Position numbers and translations under genes: made by a program
Notes under the pieces: model-generated
What the model was told of the DNA's origin: nothing
The model's input: the letters and a program-made list of their open reading frames with translations, nothing else
Databases searched by the model: none
From: Prevotella sp. P5-50
GTDB lineage: Bacteria > Bacteroidota > Bacteroidia > Bacteroidales > Bacteroidaceae
Assembly (NCBI RefSeq): GCF_002251295.1
Contig: NZ_NPJA01000051.1
Location: 124,001 to 188,000, forward strand
Direction: 5' to 3'
Length of the DNA: 64,000 nucleotides
Shown: positions 45,282 through 53,980 of the stretch, one piece after another
Layout: each line of letters starts with the position of its first letter
How positions within the stretch are numbered: the first letter of the stretch is position 1

Positions 45282-45975
45282 TAAATACGAATTCCCATAC
45301 AGCGAAATCCCCAATTTCCCCATTTCTACCGTAGAAGGCCACTCTGGCAAACTCATCTTCGGCAAACTGGGCAACAAGGACATCATGGCCATGCAAGGAC
45401 GCTTCCACTTCTACGAAGGCTATTCGATGAAGGAAGTAACGTTCCCCGTACGCGTCATGTACGAACTGGGCATCAAGACGCTTTTCGTGTCAAATGCAGC
45501 CGGAGGCATGAACCCACAGTTCAATATCGGTGACCTCATGATCATCACCGACCACATCAACCTGTTCCCCGAACACCCCTTGCGCGGAAAAAACTTCCCC
45601 ACCGGACCTCGCTTCCCAGACATGCACGAGCCATACGACCTGCAACTGGTGGCAGAAGCCGATAAAGTGGCAGCAGAAAAAGGCATCAAAGTGCAGCATG
45701 GTGTATATATCGGCGTACAGGGTCCTACTTTTGAAACACCAGCCGAATACCGCATGTTTGCCAAGATGGGCGGCGACGCCATCGGCATGAGTACCGTCCC
45801 CGAAGTAATTGTAGCCCACCATTGCGGCATCAAGACCTTCGGTGTGAGCGTCATTACCGACCTTGGCGGCTTCGACGATCCCGTTGAAGTAAGTCACGAA
45901 GAAGTACAGGAAGCAGCCAACAAGGCACAGCCTTTGATGACTGAGATCATGCGTGAAATGATTAACAGAGCATAA
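45166..45975 (+). CDS. Purine nucleoside phosphorylase (PNP, trimeric type)
   Basis: The 269-residue enzyme of the PNP/MTAP family cleaves purine nucleosides with phosphate. Conserved parts are AIILGTGLGQLA (about 23-34), TVEGHSGKLIFG, MQGRFHFYEGYSMKEVTFPVR, VSNAAGGMN, and GPTFETPAEYRMFAKMGGDAIGMSTVPE. The start MYEKIRETASWIKERM is preferred to the later ATG at 45211 because it supplies the usual first helix. Inosine/guanosine specificity is likely, but xanthosine was not excluded. thiL starts 8 bp after it. Confidence 0.93.
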   Translation: MYEKIRETASWIKERMTTNPTTAIILGTGLGQLASEITDKYEFPYSEIPNFPISTVEGHSGKLIFGKLGNKDIMAMQGRFHFYEGYSMKEVTFPVRVMYELGIKTLFVSNAAGGMNPQFNIGDLMIITDHINLFPEHPLRGKNFPTGPRFPDMHEPYDLQLVAEADKVAAEKGIKVQHGVYIGVQGPTFETPAEYRMFAKMGGDAIGMSTVPEVIVAHHCGIKTFGVSVITDLGGFDDPVEVSHEEVQEAANKAQPLMTEIMREMINRA

Positions 45976-45983
45976 ACAAATAC

Positions 45984-47048
45984 ATGGAAATAGCAAAACT
46001 GGGTGAATTTGGACTGATCGACAGACTGACCAAAGACATCAAACCACAGAATGAATCAACAAAGTACGGCGTAGGCGATGACTGCGCCGTACTCAGTTAC
46101 CCCAACAGCGAAGTACTCGTCACCACCGACATGCTGATGGAAGGCGTACACTTCGACCTCACCTATATAGATTTAGAGCACCTTGGCTACAAGTCTGCCA
46201 TGGTCAACATCAGCGACATCTTCGCCATGAACGGCACCCCACGCCAACTGACCGTCAGTCTGGCAGTAAGCAAGCGCTTCACCGTGGAAGATATGGAACA
46301 GTTCTACAACGGACTGCGCCTGGCATGCGACAAATGGCATGTGGATATCGTAGGAGGCGACACCACCTCATCTTATACGGGCCTCGCCATCTCCATCACC
46401 TGTATCGGCGAAGCCAAGAAAGAGGATATCGTCTATCGCAACGGAGCCAAAGAGACCGACCTGATATGTGTCAGCGGAGACCTCGGCGCTGCCTATATGG
46501 GACTGCAACTCTTAGAACGTGAGAAATCTGTTTACTATTCACAAGTTGACGAAGCCAAGCGCAAAGGCGATAAAAAGGCATTGGAGAGTCTGGCTCAGTT
46601 CCAGCCCGACTTTGCCGGCAAAGAATATCTGCTCCAGCGCCAACTGCGCACCGAGGCACGCGGCGATATTATCGAAAAGCTCCGTACTGCCGGCATACGC
46701 CCCACAGCTATGATGGATATCAGCGATGGACTGTCGAGTGAACTGATGCACATCTGCAAGCAAAGCCATGTGGGATGCCGTATCTTCGAGAAGCAGATCC
46801 CCATCGACTATCAGACTGCGGTAATGGCAGAAGAACTCAACATGAACGTGACCACCTGCGCACTCAACGGCGGCGAAGACTATGAATTGCTGTTCACCAT
46901 TCCTATTGGTGACCATGAGAAAATCCAGGCCATCGACGATGTTCGCCTCATCGGACACATCACAAAGGATAGCCTCGGACAGGTGCTTGTGACACGCGAC
47001 GACCAAGAATTTCCACTAAAAGCGCAAGGTTGGAATCCACTGCAATAA
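45984..47048 (+). CDS. thiL: Thiamine-monophosphate kinase ThiL
   Basis: The 354-residue enzyme of the PurM-like superfamily phosphorylates thiamine monophosphate to the diphosphate cofactor. The start LGEFGLIDRLTKDI is typical, followed by GVGDDCAVL (Mg-ATP site, about 30-38), TTDMLMEGVHFD, VGGDTTSS (about 120-127), MDISDGLSSEL (about 246-256) and NGGEDYELLF. Length is somewhat above the E. coli enzyme (325), through a charged insert near 190-220. Last gene of the sppA operon; tRNA-Phe follows with its own promoter. Confidence 0.95.
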   Translation: MEIAKLGEFGLIDRLTKDIKPQNESTKYGVGDDCAVLSYPNSEVLVTTDMLMEGVHFDLTYIDLEHLGYKSAMVNISDIFAMNGTPRQLTVSLAVSKRFTVEDMEQFYNGLRLACDKWHVDIVGGDTTSSYTGLAISITCIGEAKKEDIVYRNGAKETDLICVSGDLGAAYMGLQLLEREKSVYYSQVDEAKRKGDKKALESLAQFQPDFAGKEYLLQRQLRTEARGDIIEKLRTAGIRPTAMMDISDGLSSELMHICKQSHVGCRIFEKQIPIDYQTAVMAEELNMNVTTCALNGGEDYELLFTIPIGDHEKIQAIDDVRLIGHITKDSLGQVLVTRDDQEFPLKAQGWNPLQ

Positions 47049-47142
47049 TGGCTAAATAAGCGCAAAAACAAAGGTAAATGGAGGTAAAAAGGGCGAAAGT
47101 TCTTAAAATTCGTTAACAAATAGCACTTTTTCATGCGGTTTG

Positions 47143-47173
47143 TTTGGTATATCAAAATTATGTAGTACCTTTG
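47143..47173 (+). promoter_or_regulatory. Promoter of tRNA-Phe
   Basis: TTTG (47143-47146), a 19-bp spacer and TACCTTTG (47166-47173) form a perfect promoter 34 bp before the mature tRNA 5' end. Confidence 0.85.
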
Positions 47174-47207
47174 CAACCGCAAACGAAAGGATTGCAAAAC
47201 CGAATAT

Positions 47208-47280
47208 GGTGCCTTAGCTCAGTTGGTAGAGCATCGGACTGAAAATCCGTGTGTCCCCGGTTCGATTCCTGGAGGTACCA
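47208..47280 (+). tRNA. tRNA-Phe (GAA)
   Basis: The 73-nt cloverleaf folds fully. Acceptor GGTGCCT pairs with AGGTACC with one G-T, the D-arm is AGCTC-AGTTGGTA-GAGC, and the anticodon loop is CTGAAAA with anticodon GAA. The T-arm has GGTTCGATTCC. The 3' CCA is not encoded. No integrase gene or attachment-site repeat is seen beside it. Confidence 0.97.
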
Positions 47281-47346
47281 CTCCTCCTTTCATTTAAGCC
47301 CCTGTTCAACATTTAGTTGGCAGGGGTTTTACTTTTCTACATATCG

Positions 47347-47604
47347 TACTCGCGCTCGAGAATAAAAAGAAATTTGGGCATTTCTTTTCTATTCTGCTCG
47401 CTTATTCGTACTTTGGCGCTAAAGCGTCCAAGGTACTCGCGCTCGAGAATAAAAAAAGAAATTTGGGCATTTCTTTTTTATTCTGCTCGCTTATTCGTAC
47501 TTTGGCGCTAAAGCGTCCAAGGTACTCGCGCTCGAGAATAAAAAGAAATTTGGGCATTTCTTTTTTATTCTGCTCGCTTATTCGTACCTTTGTCGGCGGA
47601 TAAA
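47347..47604. repeat. Family D hairpin repeat, three tandem units (D2)
   Basis: Three copies of an 87-89-bp unit lie between tRNA-Phe and coaW. Each starts TACTCGCGCTCGAG and contains the inverted repeat GAATAAAAAGAAAT / ATTTCTTTTTATTC around TTGGGC, then TTATTCGTACTTTGG and a small palindrome around GCGCTAAAGCG. Units differ by only a few bases. The third unit ends in TACCTTTG in place of TACTTTGG, creating the coaW promoter. The parts and order match D1 at 6816-6940. Confidence 0.8.
47562..47592 (+). promoter_or_regulatory. coaW promoter in the last D unit
   Basis: TTTT (47562-47565) in place of TTTG, a 19-bp spacer TATTCTGCTCGCTTATTCG, and TACCTTTG (47585-47592). The spacer is nearly identical to that of the murU-like promoter. 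The leader to ATG 47638 is about 40 nt and A-rich. Confidence 0.65.
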
Positions 47605-47637
47605 CGAACTAACAAACAAAAAAGAAAGTAAAAACCA

Positions 47638-48468
47638 ATGGGAATCATCATCGGCATTGACGTGGGCATATCGACCACCAAGATTGTTGGACTGCACGAA
47701 CAACATGTTCTTTCACCCATCCGCATTACTGCGGTCGATCCCGTCACATCACTCTACGGAGCTTTCGGAAAGTATCTTCACGACAACAACATCAGCCTCA
47801 GCGACGTTGAACAAGTCATGGTGACTGGTGTGGGATCGGCATATATCGACGGACCCGTCTATGGATTGCCAACAGGCAAGACCGACGAATTCATTGCAGA
47901 TGGCTTGGGCGCACGCTTTGAAAGCGGTCTCTCGAAAGCCATTGTAGTATCAATGGGCACAGGAACCAGCTTTGTGCAATGTGATGGCGATGAGATCCGA
48001 CACATCGGAGGTATTGGTATCGGAGGTGGAACCGTACAGGGGCTATCGCGTGTGATGCTCAACACAAGCGATCCGAAACAGATTTCGAGTCTGGCACTCC
48101 GTGGCGACATCCGCAACATCAACTTGCTCATCGGCGACATCTCTAGTCGTCCTTTGCCCGGCCTCCCCATGAATGCCACCGCATCGCTATTCAGCAAGGC
48201 ACAGTATGACGCGCCACGCGAAGATATTGCCCTTGGCATTATCACCATGGTATTGCAGAGCATCGGTTCTGCGAGCATTCTTTCCGCCCTCAACACGGGC
48301 ATCAAAGACTTTGTACTGATAGGCAATCTGACGCTCTACCCCCAATGCAAAGAGATTTATCCTATGCTGGAAAAGCTCTACAACGTGCGTTTCCACATAC
48401 CGAAATACTCTGAATTTTGTACTGCCATCGGTGCTGCGCTCAACTTCAGACAGCAACTCGGCAAATAG
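47638..48468 (+). CDS. coaW: Type II pantothenate kinase
   Basis: The 276-residue enzyme of the actin-like (ASKHA) superfamily resembles the eukaryotic and Staphylococcus type II kinase (CoaW, about 267) and carries out the first step of coenzyme A synthesis. The phosphate loop is IGIDVGISTTKIVGL (about 4-18), followed by MVTGVGSAYI, VVSMGTGTSFVQ (about 104-115) and the glycine-rich GGIGIGGGTVQGLSRVM. Near the end are LVLIGNLT-type and GAALNFRQQ segments. Type II kinases are usually not feedback-inhibited by CoA in bacteria. Bacteroidota more often carry type III (CoaX). It stands alone behind the D2 repeat. Confidence 0.88.
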   Translation: MGIIIGIDVGISTTKIVGLHEQHVLSPIRITAVDPVTSLYGAFGKYLHDNNISLSDVEQVMVTGVGSAYIDGPVYGLPTGKTDEFIADGLGARFESGLSKAIVVSMGTGTSFVQCDGDEIRHIGGIGIGGGTVQGLSRVMLNTSDPKQISSLALRGDIRNINLLIGDISSRPLPGLPMNATASLFSKAQYDAPREDIALGIITMVLQSIGSASILSALNTGIKDFVLIGNLTLYPQCKEIYPMLEKLYNVRFHIPKYSEFCTAIGAALNFRQQLGK

Positions 48469-48885
48469 AAACTATTATATATCAGTATTTTAAGTTCTAT
48501 TCTGCCATTTGACAAGCGACTGTGGTGCTGCAGAAAGGAGCACCTGAAGTGCTTACATAAAATTCAGTTTTCAGAAAAATTTCGACCACTCGACCACCAA
48601 TCCGTGTATCGCGCTGTCATTCAGCGCAATATGCGGTGGTCGATTGCTTGAAATTCAGGATTATCGACCACCTATCGACCACCAGTGCAACGATGTGATG
48701 TGCACGAATCAGCCTAAAGAATGATGCTTTTCAATGTGGAATTACTATTGTTTTCGGCAAAAGAGCAGAGCTGAGTTACTTTTGTCCTTTCAGGACGTGG
48801 TTGATTATGTGCATTCATATCCGCAGGGCGATGCCCTGGGCTAAGGAAACCATTGGGCTTTCAGCCCGCCTTTGCTTGTTTGGTT

Positions 48886-49226
48886 ATTAACACATCTTTA
48901 GTTGTTGGGTATTAGCCCGTCGTTAGTTGTTGGGTTACTAACGCCCCGAATGGGGCAAAATCTTCATAGCCCAGGGTAACACCCTGGGGTGTATGATTTT
49001 GTTTAGCCTACGTCCTGTAAGGACAAAAGTAAAGCGTGATCCTATTTCCCTTATAATTAACACATCTTTAGGTGTTGGGTATTAGCCCGTCTTTAGTAGC
49101 TGGGTTACTAACGCCCCGAATGGGGCAAAATCTTCATAGCCCAGGGTAACACCCTGGGGTGTATGATTTTATTTAGCCTACGTCCTGTAAGGACAAAAGT
49201 AAAGCATGATCCTATTTTCCTTATAA
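48886..49226. repeat. 170-bp tandem duplication inside A3
   Basis: The segment beginning ATTAACACATCTTTAG occurs at about 48886-49054 and again at 49055-49226 with few changes. Each copy contains GCCCCGAATGGGGC and CCCAGGGTAACACCCTGGG hairpins and ends with the CCTGTAAGGACAAAAGTAAAG border. A2 has only one copy, so the duplication arose in A3 or was lost from A2. Confidence 0.75.
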
Positions 49227-49249
49227 AATACTATCGTTTATCAGCACTT

Positions 49250-49500
49250 TGACAAGCCTTGATAACACCTTTATCAAATATAGAATAACACCTTTATCAA
49301 ATATTAGATAACACTTTTATCAAACGTTGGATAACACCTTTATCAAATATTAGATAACACTTTTATCAAACGTTGAAAAGACCTTTATCAAACGTTTGAA
49401 AACACTCTTGCCAAACGTTGGGAAATACTTTTGCCAAACGTTGGGAAATACTTTTGCCAAAGGTTGGGAAATACTTTTGCCAAAGGTTGGGAAATGTCTG
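49250..49500. repeat. 23-bp tandem array in A3
   Basis: About ten to eleven units of TTATCAAATATTAGATAACAC type, changing rightwards to TTGCCAAACGTTGGGAAATAC. The order of variants runs the same way as in A2. Confidence 0.75.
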
Positions 49501-49699
49501 ACAATACGTATATTGGGCTGAGATGTAAAAATTCGACAAATTTTGACGGTGGTCGATAGATGTTCGAATGGTGGTCGAAAACACCCTATGAAACGATATT
49601 CGACCACCAGCTAAACCGTTGTACCACATAGTTTTACACAGACATGGTGGTCGAGTGGTCGATTTTTGCGAAAGACGCGCGTGCGCGTACGTAAGAGAA

Positions 49700-49734
49700 A
49701 CGAGGTTTTTTCGACAGCGTCAAACAAACCTCGT
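49700..49734 (-). terminator. Possible terminator after mgtC
   Basis: ACGAGGTTT (49700-49708) pairs with AAACCTCGT (49726-49734), about 75 bp beyond the mgtC stop. The loop is long (17 bases) and the T-run lies inside the stem, so the call is weak. Confidence 0.35.
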
Positions 49735-49809
49735 CGTTGTGTCACGGTTTCGGAAAGGCGAAAAAAAACTTCCATGCGCTCTGGCCGCCGACCTCCTATG
49801 GCCATGATG

Positions 49810-50469
49810 CTATTCCAGATTGTCGATGGTGATTCCATCAAACTCAGTCATAAACGACATGATGCGCGACTGATAATGGTTGCGCTTCACCTTCAAGCGA
49901 ACGGTGGCGGTATATGTTTCAGCATCTTGTGAGCGATGAGTTTTCATTTCATAAGCCAACACCTCAGCGTGTTCGCGACCGATAGAATCGAGCACTCCGC
50001 GTATTCCCTCACGTGTAGGAGCAGAGAAGGTCAGCGAAATTTGCTTCGCACCGAATCGGTTGTGCAAGATGCTGACACCTTCCAAACACAACAATACGAG
50101 AACCGTAGAAACCGTTGCCAGCAGATAGAGTCCCGATCCGCAAGCCAATCCGATGGCAGAGGTCACCCACAGCCCAGCCGCTGTAGTCAGTCCGCGCACC
50201 ACATGGCGCTGGAAGATGATACATCCTGCACCTATAAAACCGATACCGCTGACCACCTGTGAGGCAATGCGCGAAGGGTCGAGGCGCACCACTCCGCCCA
50301 CCACATCTTCGTAACCATATTTAGACAGTATCATGAAGATGGCAGCACCAAGCCCTACAAGGAAGTGGGTTCTGAATCCAGCTTCCTTTGCCCGGTATTC
50401 ACGTTCTATACCGATGGCACCACCCAGCAGGGCTGCCAACAAAATGCGGATGATAAATGCTTCGTTCAT
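49810..50469 (-). CDS. MgtC/SapB family membrane protein
   Basis: The 219-residue protein has four or five membrane helices with the family motif LLAALLGGAIGIEREYRAKEAGFRTHFLVGLGAA (about 10-43, containing the conserved ERE and R-T-H residues) and SGIGFIGAGCII. A C-terminal cytosolic ACT-like domain follows (about 145-219). MgtC proteins help cells grow in low Mg2+ or during stress, in some cases by acting on ATP synthase; the role here is not known. It lies 34 bp after the MATE gene on the same strand. Confidence 0.9.
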   Translation of the reverse strand: MNEAFIIRILLAALLGGAIGIEREYRAKEAGFRTHFLVGLGAAIFMILSKYGYEDVVGGVVRLDPSRIASQVVSGIGFIGAGCIIFQRHVVRGLTTAAGLWVTSAIGLACGSGLYLLATVSTVLVLLCLEGVSILHNRFGAKQISLTFSAPTREGIRGVLDSIGREHAEVLAYEMKTHRSQDAETYTATVRLKVKRNHYQSRIMSFMTEFDGITIDNLE

Positions 50470-50503
50470 AGTTTTATGATTTAGAGTTCTATCGTTTAGT
50501 TCT

Positions 50504-51841
50504 TCAATTCACAAACGACTTGTTTGCCCATTTAAAGGCATTCCATCGTCTGACAAACAGTATGCCGCGGATATTCTCGTCGAGCACAAAGGCAAACCAC
50601 ATGCCCACCAGTCCGAAGCCAAGCGTGATGCCCAGCAGATATCCGAACAGCACCCCCACAGCCCATTGCACCACAAGACCGAGGTAGAAGGGATAGAGGA
50701 TGTCGCCAGTAGCCCTGAGCGTATTGGTCGCCCAGATGTTGACACACTTACCCACTTCGAGCAGCACATCGACCCAGAAGCAGGTGCATACCAGTTTGGC
50801 GATAGTGGGATTGTCGGTCAGACAGTCGGCAATAAACGGTCCGCAGAGCGCACAGAGCACCGAGAACGACAGTGTGACGAGTACTCCCCTACGCCAGGAG
50901 AAGCGTCCCACTTGGTATGCCGCCTGTGTTTTTCCCAATCCTGTCAGATGTCCCACTATGATGCTGCTTGCCTGGGCAATGCAGATGGCATACATATAGA
51001 CAAACATCACCACATTGACAATATAGGTGCGGGCAGTCAGTTCGTCATTGCCCAGCATATTGATGAAATACAGCAAGGTGAGCTGCTGCAGGTTGTAGGA
51101 TATGTTTTCGCCAGCCGATGGCATGCCAATCTTCAGCAGATTGCGCAACTCGTGTGTGGGGAAATGAGCAAAGAGTTTTTGAGGCACATAGGTAAACAAG
51201 CGCCAACGCAGTATGACCACCAACAACACCATAGCCACTACTCGCGATATGCTTGTAGAGATGGCGGCACCCTCGGCACCCATTTCGGGCATGCCAAACT
51301 TACCGAATATCAATATATAGTTGCCCATGATGTTGAGCACATTGACCACCCCCACCACCATCATTGGCGGAACGGGCATCTTGGCAGATCGCAGAATGGT
51401 GCTCACCGTGGTGGAAATCGCCTGTGTGAAAGCCATTCCGCCCACTATCTGCATATACGGGCGACCATACACCATCAGTTCGGGACGCAGTCCCATAAGT
51501 GTCAATATCGAGTCGGCACCGAGAAACAGCGTCAGGCTGACAGCTATTCCCACCACCAGATTGAGTGCCAAAGCCACTATGCCAACTCTGATAAACTTCT
51601 CTTCGCGTCCTGCTCCGAGATACTGTGCACACAGCACAGAAGTGCCGGCATTGATAATAGTGAAGAGCAGAAACACCAACGAGAGTATCTGGTTATCTAC
51701 TCCTACTGCTGCTACAGCCGCATCGCTATACTGGCTGAGCATGAAAGTATCGACGCCTCCCAAGAGAAAAGTCAGTAGGGTTTCCAGCAGAATGGGTCCC
51801 ACGAGGTGGTTGACGTCACGTTTGAAATGGTAGTGTATCAT
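50504..51841 (-). CDS. MATE family efflux transporter
   Basis: The 445-residue inner-membrane protein has about 12 helices in two related halves, typical of the multidrug and toxin extrusion family (NorM/DinF-like). The start HLVGPILLETLLTFLLGGVDTFMLSQYSD and the second-half MPSAGENISYNLQQL fit. It exchanges Na+ or H+ for organic cations or drugs; substrate unknown. It is probably co-transcribed with the symporter upstream (38 bp gap) and mgtC downstream. Confidence 0.93.
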   Translation of the reverse strand: MIHYHFKRDVNHLVGPILLETLLTFLLGGVDTFMLSQYSDAAVAAVGVDNQILSLVFLLFTIINAGTSVLCAQYLGAGREEKFIRVGIVALALNLVVGIAVSLTLFLGADSILTLMGLRPELMVYGRPYMQIVGGMAFTQAISTTVSTILRSAKMPVPPMMVVGVVNVLNIMGNYILIFGKFGMPEMGAEGAAISTSISRVVAMVLLVVILRWRLFTYVPQKLFAHFPTHELRNLLKIGMPSAGENISYNLQQLTLLYFINMLGNDELTARTYIVNVVMFVYMYAICIAQASSIIVGHLTGLGKTQAAYQVGRFSWRRGVLVTLSFSVLCALCGPFIADCLTDNPTIAKLVCTCFWVDVLLEVGKCVNIWATNTLRATGDILYPFYLGLVVQWAVGVLFGYLLGITLGFGLVGMWFAFVLDENIRGILFVRRWNAFKWANKSFVN

Positions 51842-51879
51842 GTGTATTTGTTATCCAAATTAAAGTCATGCGGTTGCTA

Positions 51880-53076
51880 TCAACCCGTCACAGCGACTTT
51901 TCTGCCAAACCATCGGTCGATAATCAGCGCCAAGGCACCGTCGCCCGTCACATTGCAGGCAGTGCCGAAACTATCCATAGCGATATAAAGGGCTATCATC
52001 AGTGCCAACGACTGCTGGTCGAATCCCAGCATAGACTGTAGGATTCCCAATGCTGCCATAATGGCTCCACCCGGCACACCCGGTGCGGCAACCATCGTAA
52101 TGCCCAGCATCAGTATGAATCCTATCATGCCTTGCATGTCGTAGTCTATATGCTGCATCATCATCAGCGCCATGGCACATGCCACAATCTTCAATGTGCT
52201 ACCCGACAAATGTATCGTGGCACAAAGGGGCACCACAAAGCCGGCAATACCCTCACCCACCCCATTGGCTATGGTCTGCCGGAGTGTCACAGGAATGGTT
52301 GCTGCCGACGATTGTGTGCCGAGTGCGGTAAAATAGGCAGGCATCATGCGCATCAGCAGCCGCAACGGATTCCTATGGGTCAGCAGTCCTGCTACGGCAT
52401 ATTGCAAGAGCAGCAATACGACGTGCATCACGAATATCACGCCGATAATCTTCACAAAGACTGACAGCACCCGGAACACTTCGCCCGAATGGGTCATGTT
52501 GAAGAATATGCCGAATATATAAATAGGTAGCAGCGGCAATACCACCACCTGTATGGTCTTGGTGATAATCTGTCTGAATTCGGTGAAAACATTCTTCAGC
52601 GTTGCCGTGCCCTGATAGGCTATGCCCAAGCCGAGTGTAAACGCCATGACCAATGAGGTCATCACAGCCATCGGCGGTGTGATGCTCACGGTGAAATAAG
52701 GTTCCTGCTGTTTCGCCTCGTTGATCGATGTCCATTCTATCTGATCGGAGATGAGCGAAGGGAATACCGCCTCGCTAACGCCATACGATAACAGTCCGGA
52801 ACATACCGTTGCGCCATAGGCGAGCAATGCCGTGACCACCAGCAAGCGACCAGCCTCCCGTCCGATATCGGCAATGGCAGGTGTCACCAGTCCCACAATG
52901 ATCAGGGGAATGAGGAATCCCAAAAACTCGCTAAACAAGCCATTGAAAGTCACAAAAACGCGTACTGGCATTTCTGGCGACACCATACCGCCAGCAATAC
53001 CCAGTGCCATGGCTATCAATATCCGTGGCAGCAATCCAATCTTCATCTTTTTCATAGTCGAAAAGCTAAAGGTCAT
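51880..53076 (-). CDS. Dicarboxylate/amino acid:cation symporter (DAACS, GltP-like)
   Basis: The 398-residue protein has the glutamate-transporter fold: hydrophobic helices from about 12, LGFLIPLIIVGLVTPAIADIG, then a re-entrant loop (TALGTQSSAATIPVTLRQ, serine-rich HP1 type) and GVPGGAIMAALGILQSM plus MDSFGTACNVTGDGALALI, the NMDGT-like substrate and sodium site with the Asp/Asn changes usual in Bacteroidota. Substrate is an acidic amino acid, serine/threonine or a C4-dicarboxylate. ATG 53055 (KKMKIGL) is an alternative start. It has a good promoter and heads the run to MATE and mgtC. Confidence 0.92.
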   Translation of the reverse strand: MTFSFSTMKKMKIGLLPRILIAMALGIAGGMVSPEMPVRVFVTFNGLFSEFLGFLIPLIIVGLVTPAIADIGREAGRLLVVTALLAYGATVCSGLLSYGVSEAVFPSLISDQIEWTSINEAKQQEPYFTVSITPPMAVMTSLVMAFTLGLGIAYQGTATLKNVFTEFRQIITKTIQVVVLPLLPIYIFGIFFNMTHSGEVFRVLSVFVKIIGVIFVMHVVLLLLQYAVAGLLTHRNPLRLLMRMMPAYFTALGTQSSAATIPVTLRQTIANGVGEGIAGFVVPLCATIHLSGSTLKIVACAMALMMMQHIDYDMQGMIGFILMLGITMVAAPGVPGGAIMAALGILQSMLGFDQQSLALMIALYIAMDSFGTACNVTGDGALALIIDRWFGRKVAVTG

Positions 53077-53109
53077 ATATCTGTCATGAGGTTATCTGTG
53101 TTATTCTTG

Positions 53110-53141
53110 CAAAAATACGCAAACTTATTGAAACTGCCAAA
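53110..53141 (-). promoter_or_regulatory. Promoter of the DAACS-MATE-mgtC run
   Basis: On the minus strand TTTG (53138-53141), a 20-bp spacer and TATTTTTG (53110-53117) fit the consensus; the leader is about 28 nt to ATG 53076. Between 53142 and 53480 nothing coding or structured was recognised. Confidence 0.7.
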
Positions 53142-53480
53142 GAAATGGTTAATAATCTCCGTAGATCTATGACTTTGACGGACCATGACGTTGCTGTGCT
53201 GTGGTGTGGCTGGCAGCGTGTGGCTTTGTCTCATGCATCACCATCATACTGCACCATTCTTCTCTATGCCAACGTTATCACAATAGTCATGCAACATCAT
53301 TGGCCGCTGTCAGCATCTATTGTGTATCATAATTCATCTGTCTATCCAAGACAAAATTACAGACTTATTACCATTTTCTAACAGTTTACCCCGAGAAACC
53401 GTTAAAATAGTATAATATTAAGCCATATATCGCAGTGTTAGTATAAATAGTGTAAAAAAAAACAAAAGTTTTCCAGTCTA

Positions 53481-53514
53481 TTTGACAAACCTATCAATAA
53501 TTATCTTAAATTTG
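53481..53514 (+). promoter_or_regulatory. Possible promoter of the DUF4377/TonB gene set
   Basis: TTTG (53481-53484) and TAAATTTG (53507-53514) are separated by 22 bp, slightly more than the usual 19-20. The leader to ATG 53578 is about 58 nt and A/C-rich. Confidence 0.5.
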
Positions 53515-53577
53515 TAGCCACAAAATAAACTTAAATACAATAACCAAAAACATATCACTCACTAACACATTACAATT

Positions 53578-53958
53578 ATGAAAAGAACTCATTTTTATTT
53601 TATCACAAGTATTCTACTTGCCCTCTTTACCTTTGCCATATCGTCATGTAGTGATGACGACAAGATAGAGGTCGTTAATATGATAGTAGAAATAGACTCA
53701 GAACCTGTTATTTTTTACGACATCGTTACAAAAGAGGAACCTGGCATGTGGGTAAGAGAGGAAGGCAAAAAGAATTGGAACAAGTGGCCTCAAGATCGTA
53801 TTAAAGGTTTTTCGTTTGAGGAAGGTTATTACACTAAATTACAAATAATCAAGAAGATTGACCATAACTACGATGGCTATGACGGTGGATCTTCAACCAG
53901 CTATCAGCTGCAAAAGATACTCGAAAAGATACCATCGGAATCGATAAGAAACAAATAG
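53578..53958 (+). CDS. Small DUF4377-like lipoprotein
   Basis: The 126-residue protein has a signal peptide ending ISSC (Cys about 24, then SDDDK, which suggests outer-membrane sorting, possibly surface-exposed). The mature part, with KEEPGMWVREEGKKNW and IKGFSFEEGYYTKLQIIKK, resembles the DUF4377 domain found in small Bacteroidota lipoproteins, and ends with a short tail. Function is not known. It lies 22 bp before the TonB receptor gene on the same strand. Confidence 0.75.
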   Translation: MKRTHFYFITSILLALFTFAISSCSDDDKIEVVNMIVEIDSEPVIFYDIVTKEEPGMWVREEGKKNWNKWPQDRIKGFSFEEGYYTKLQIIKKIDHNYDGYDGGSSTSYQLQKILEKIPSESIRNK

Positions 53959-53980
53959 TCACTCATAAAAGAACAGCACC

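Larger units (their letters stand above)
48565..49675. repeat. Family A composite repeat, copy A3
   Basis: About 1.1 kb between coaW and mgtC. The left end runs CAGTTTTCAGAAAAATTTCG into CGACCAC and the right end reads CGCAAAAATCGACCAC on the other strand. The heptamer pattern is again two, one inverted, two at each end, with hairpins GGTGGTCGAT/ATCGACCACC at the left and GGTGGTCGA/TCGACCACC at the right. It contains the same palindromic module as A2 (from GTGCAACGATGTGATG), part of which is duplicated, and a 23-bp array. No plausible gene lies inside. Confidence 0.78.

Noticed and set aside
47208..47340. Integration site at tRNA-Phe
   Set aside because: No integrase gene or direct copy of the tRNA 3' end was seen; the sequence after it is family D repeat.
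53145..53381. Short plus-strand frame before the DUF4377 gene
   Set aside because: Composition is random (many Ser, His, Val), no ribosome site, and it overlaps the region of the divergent promoter.
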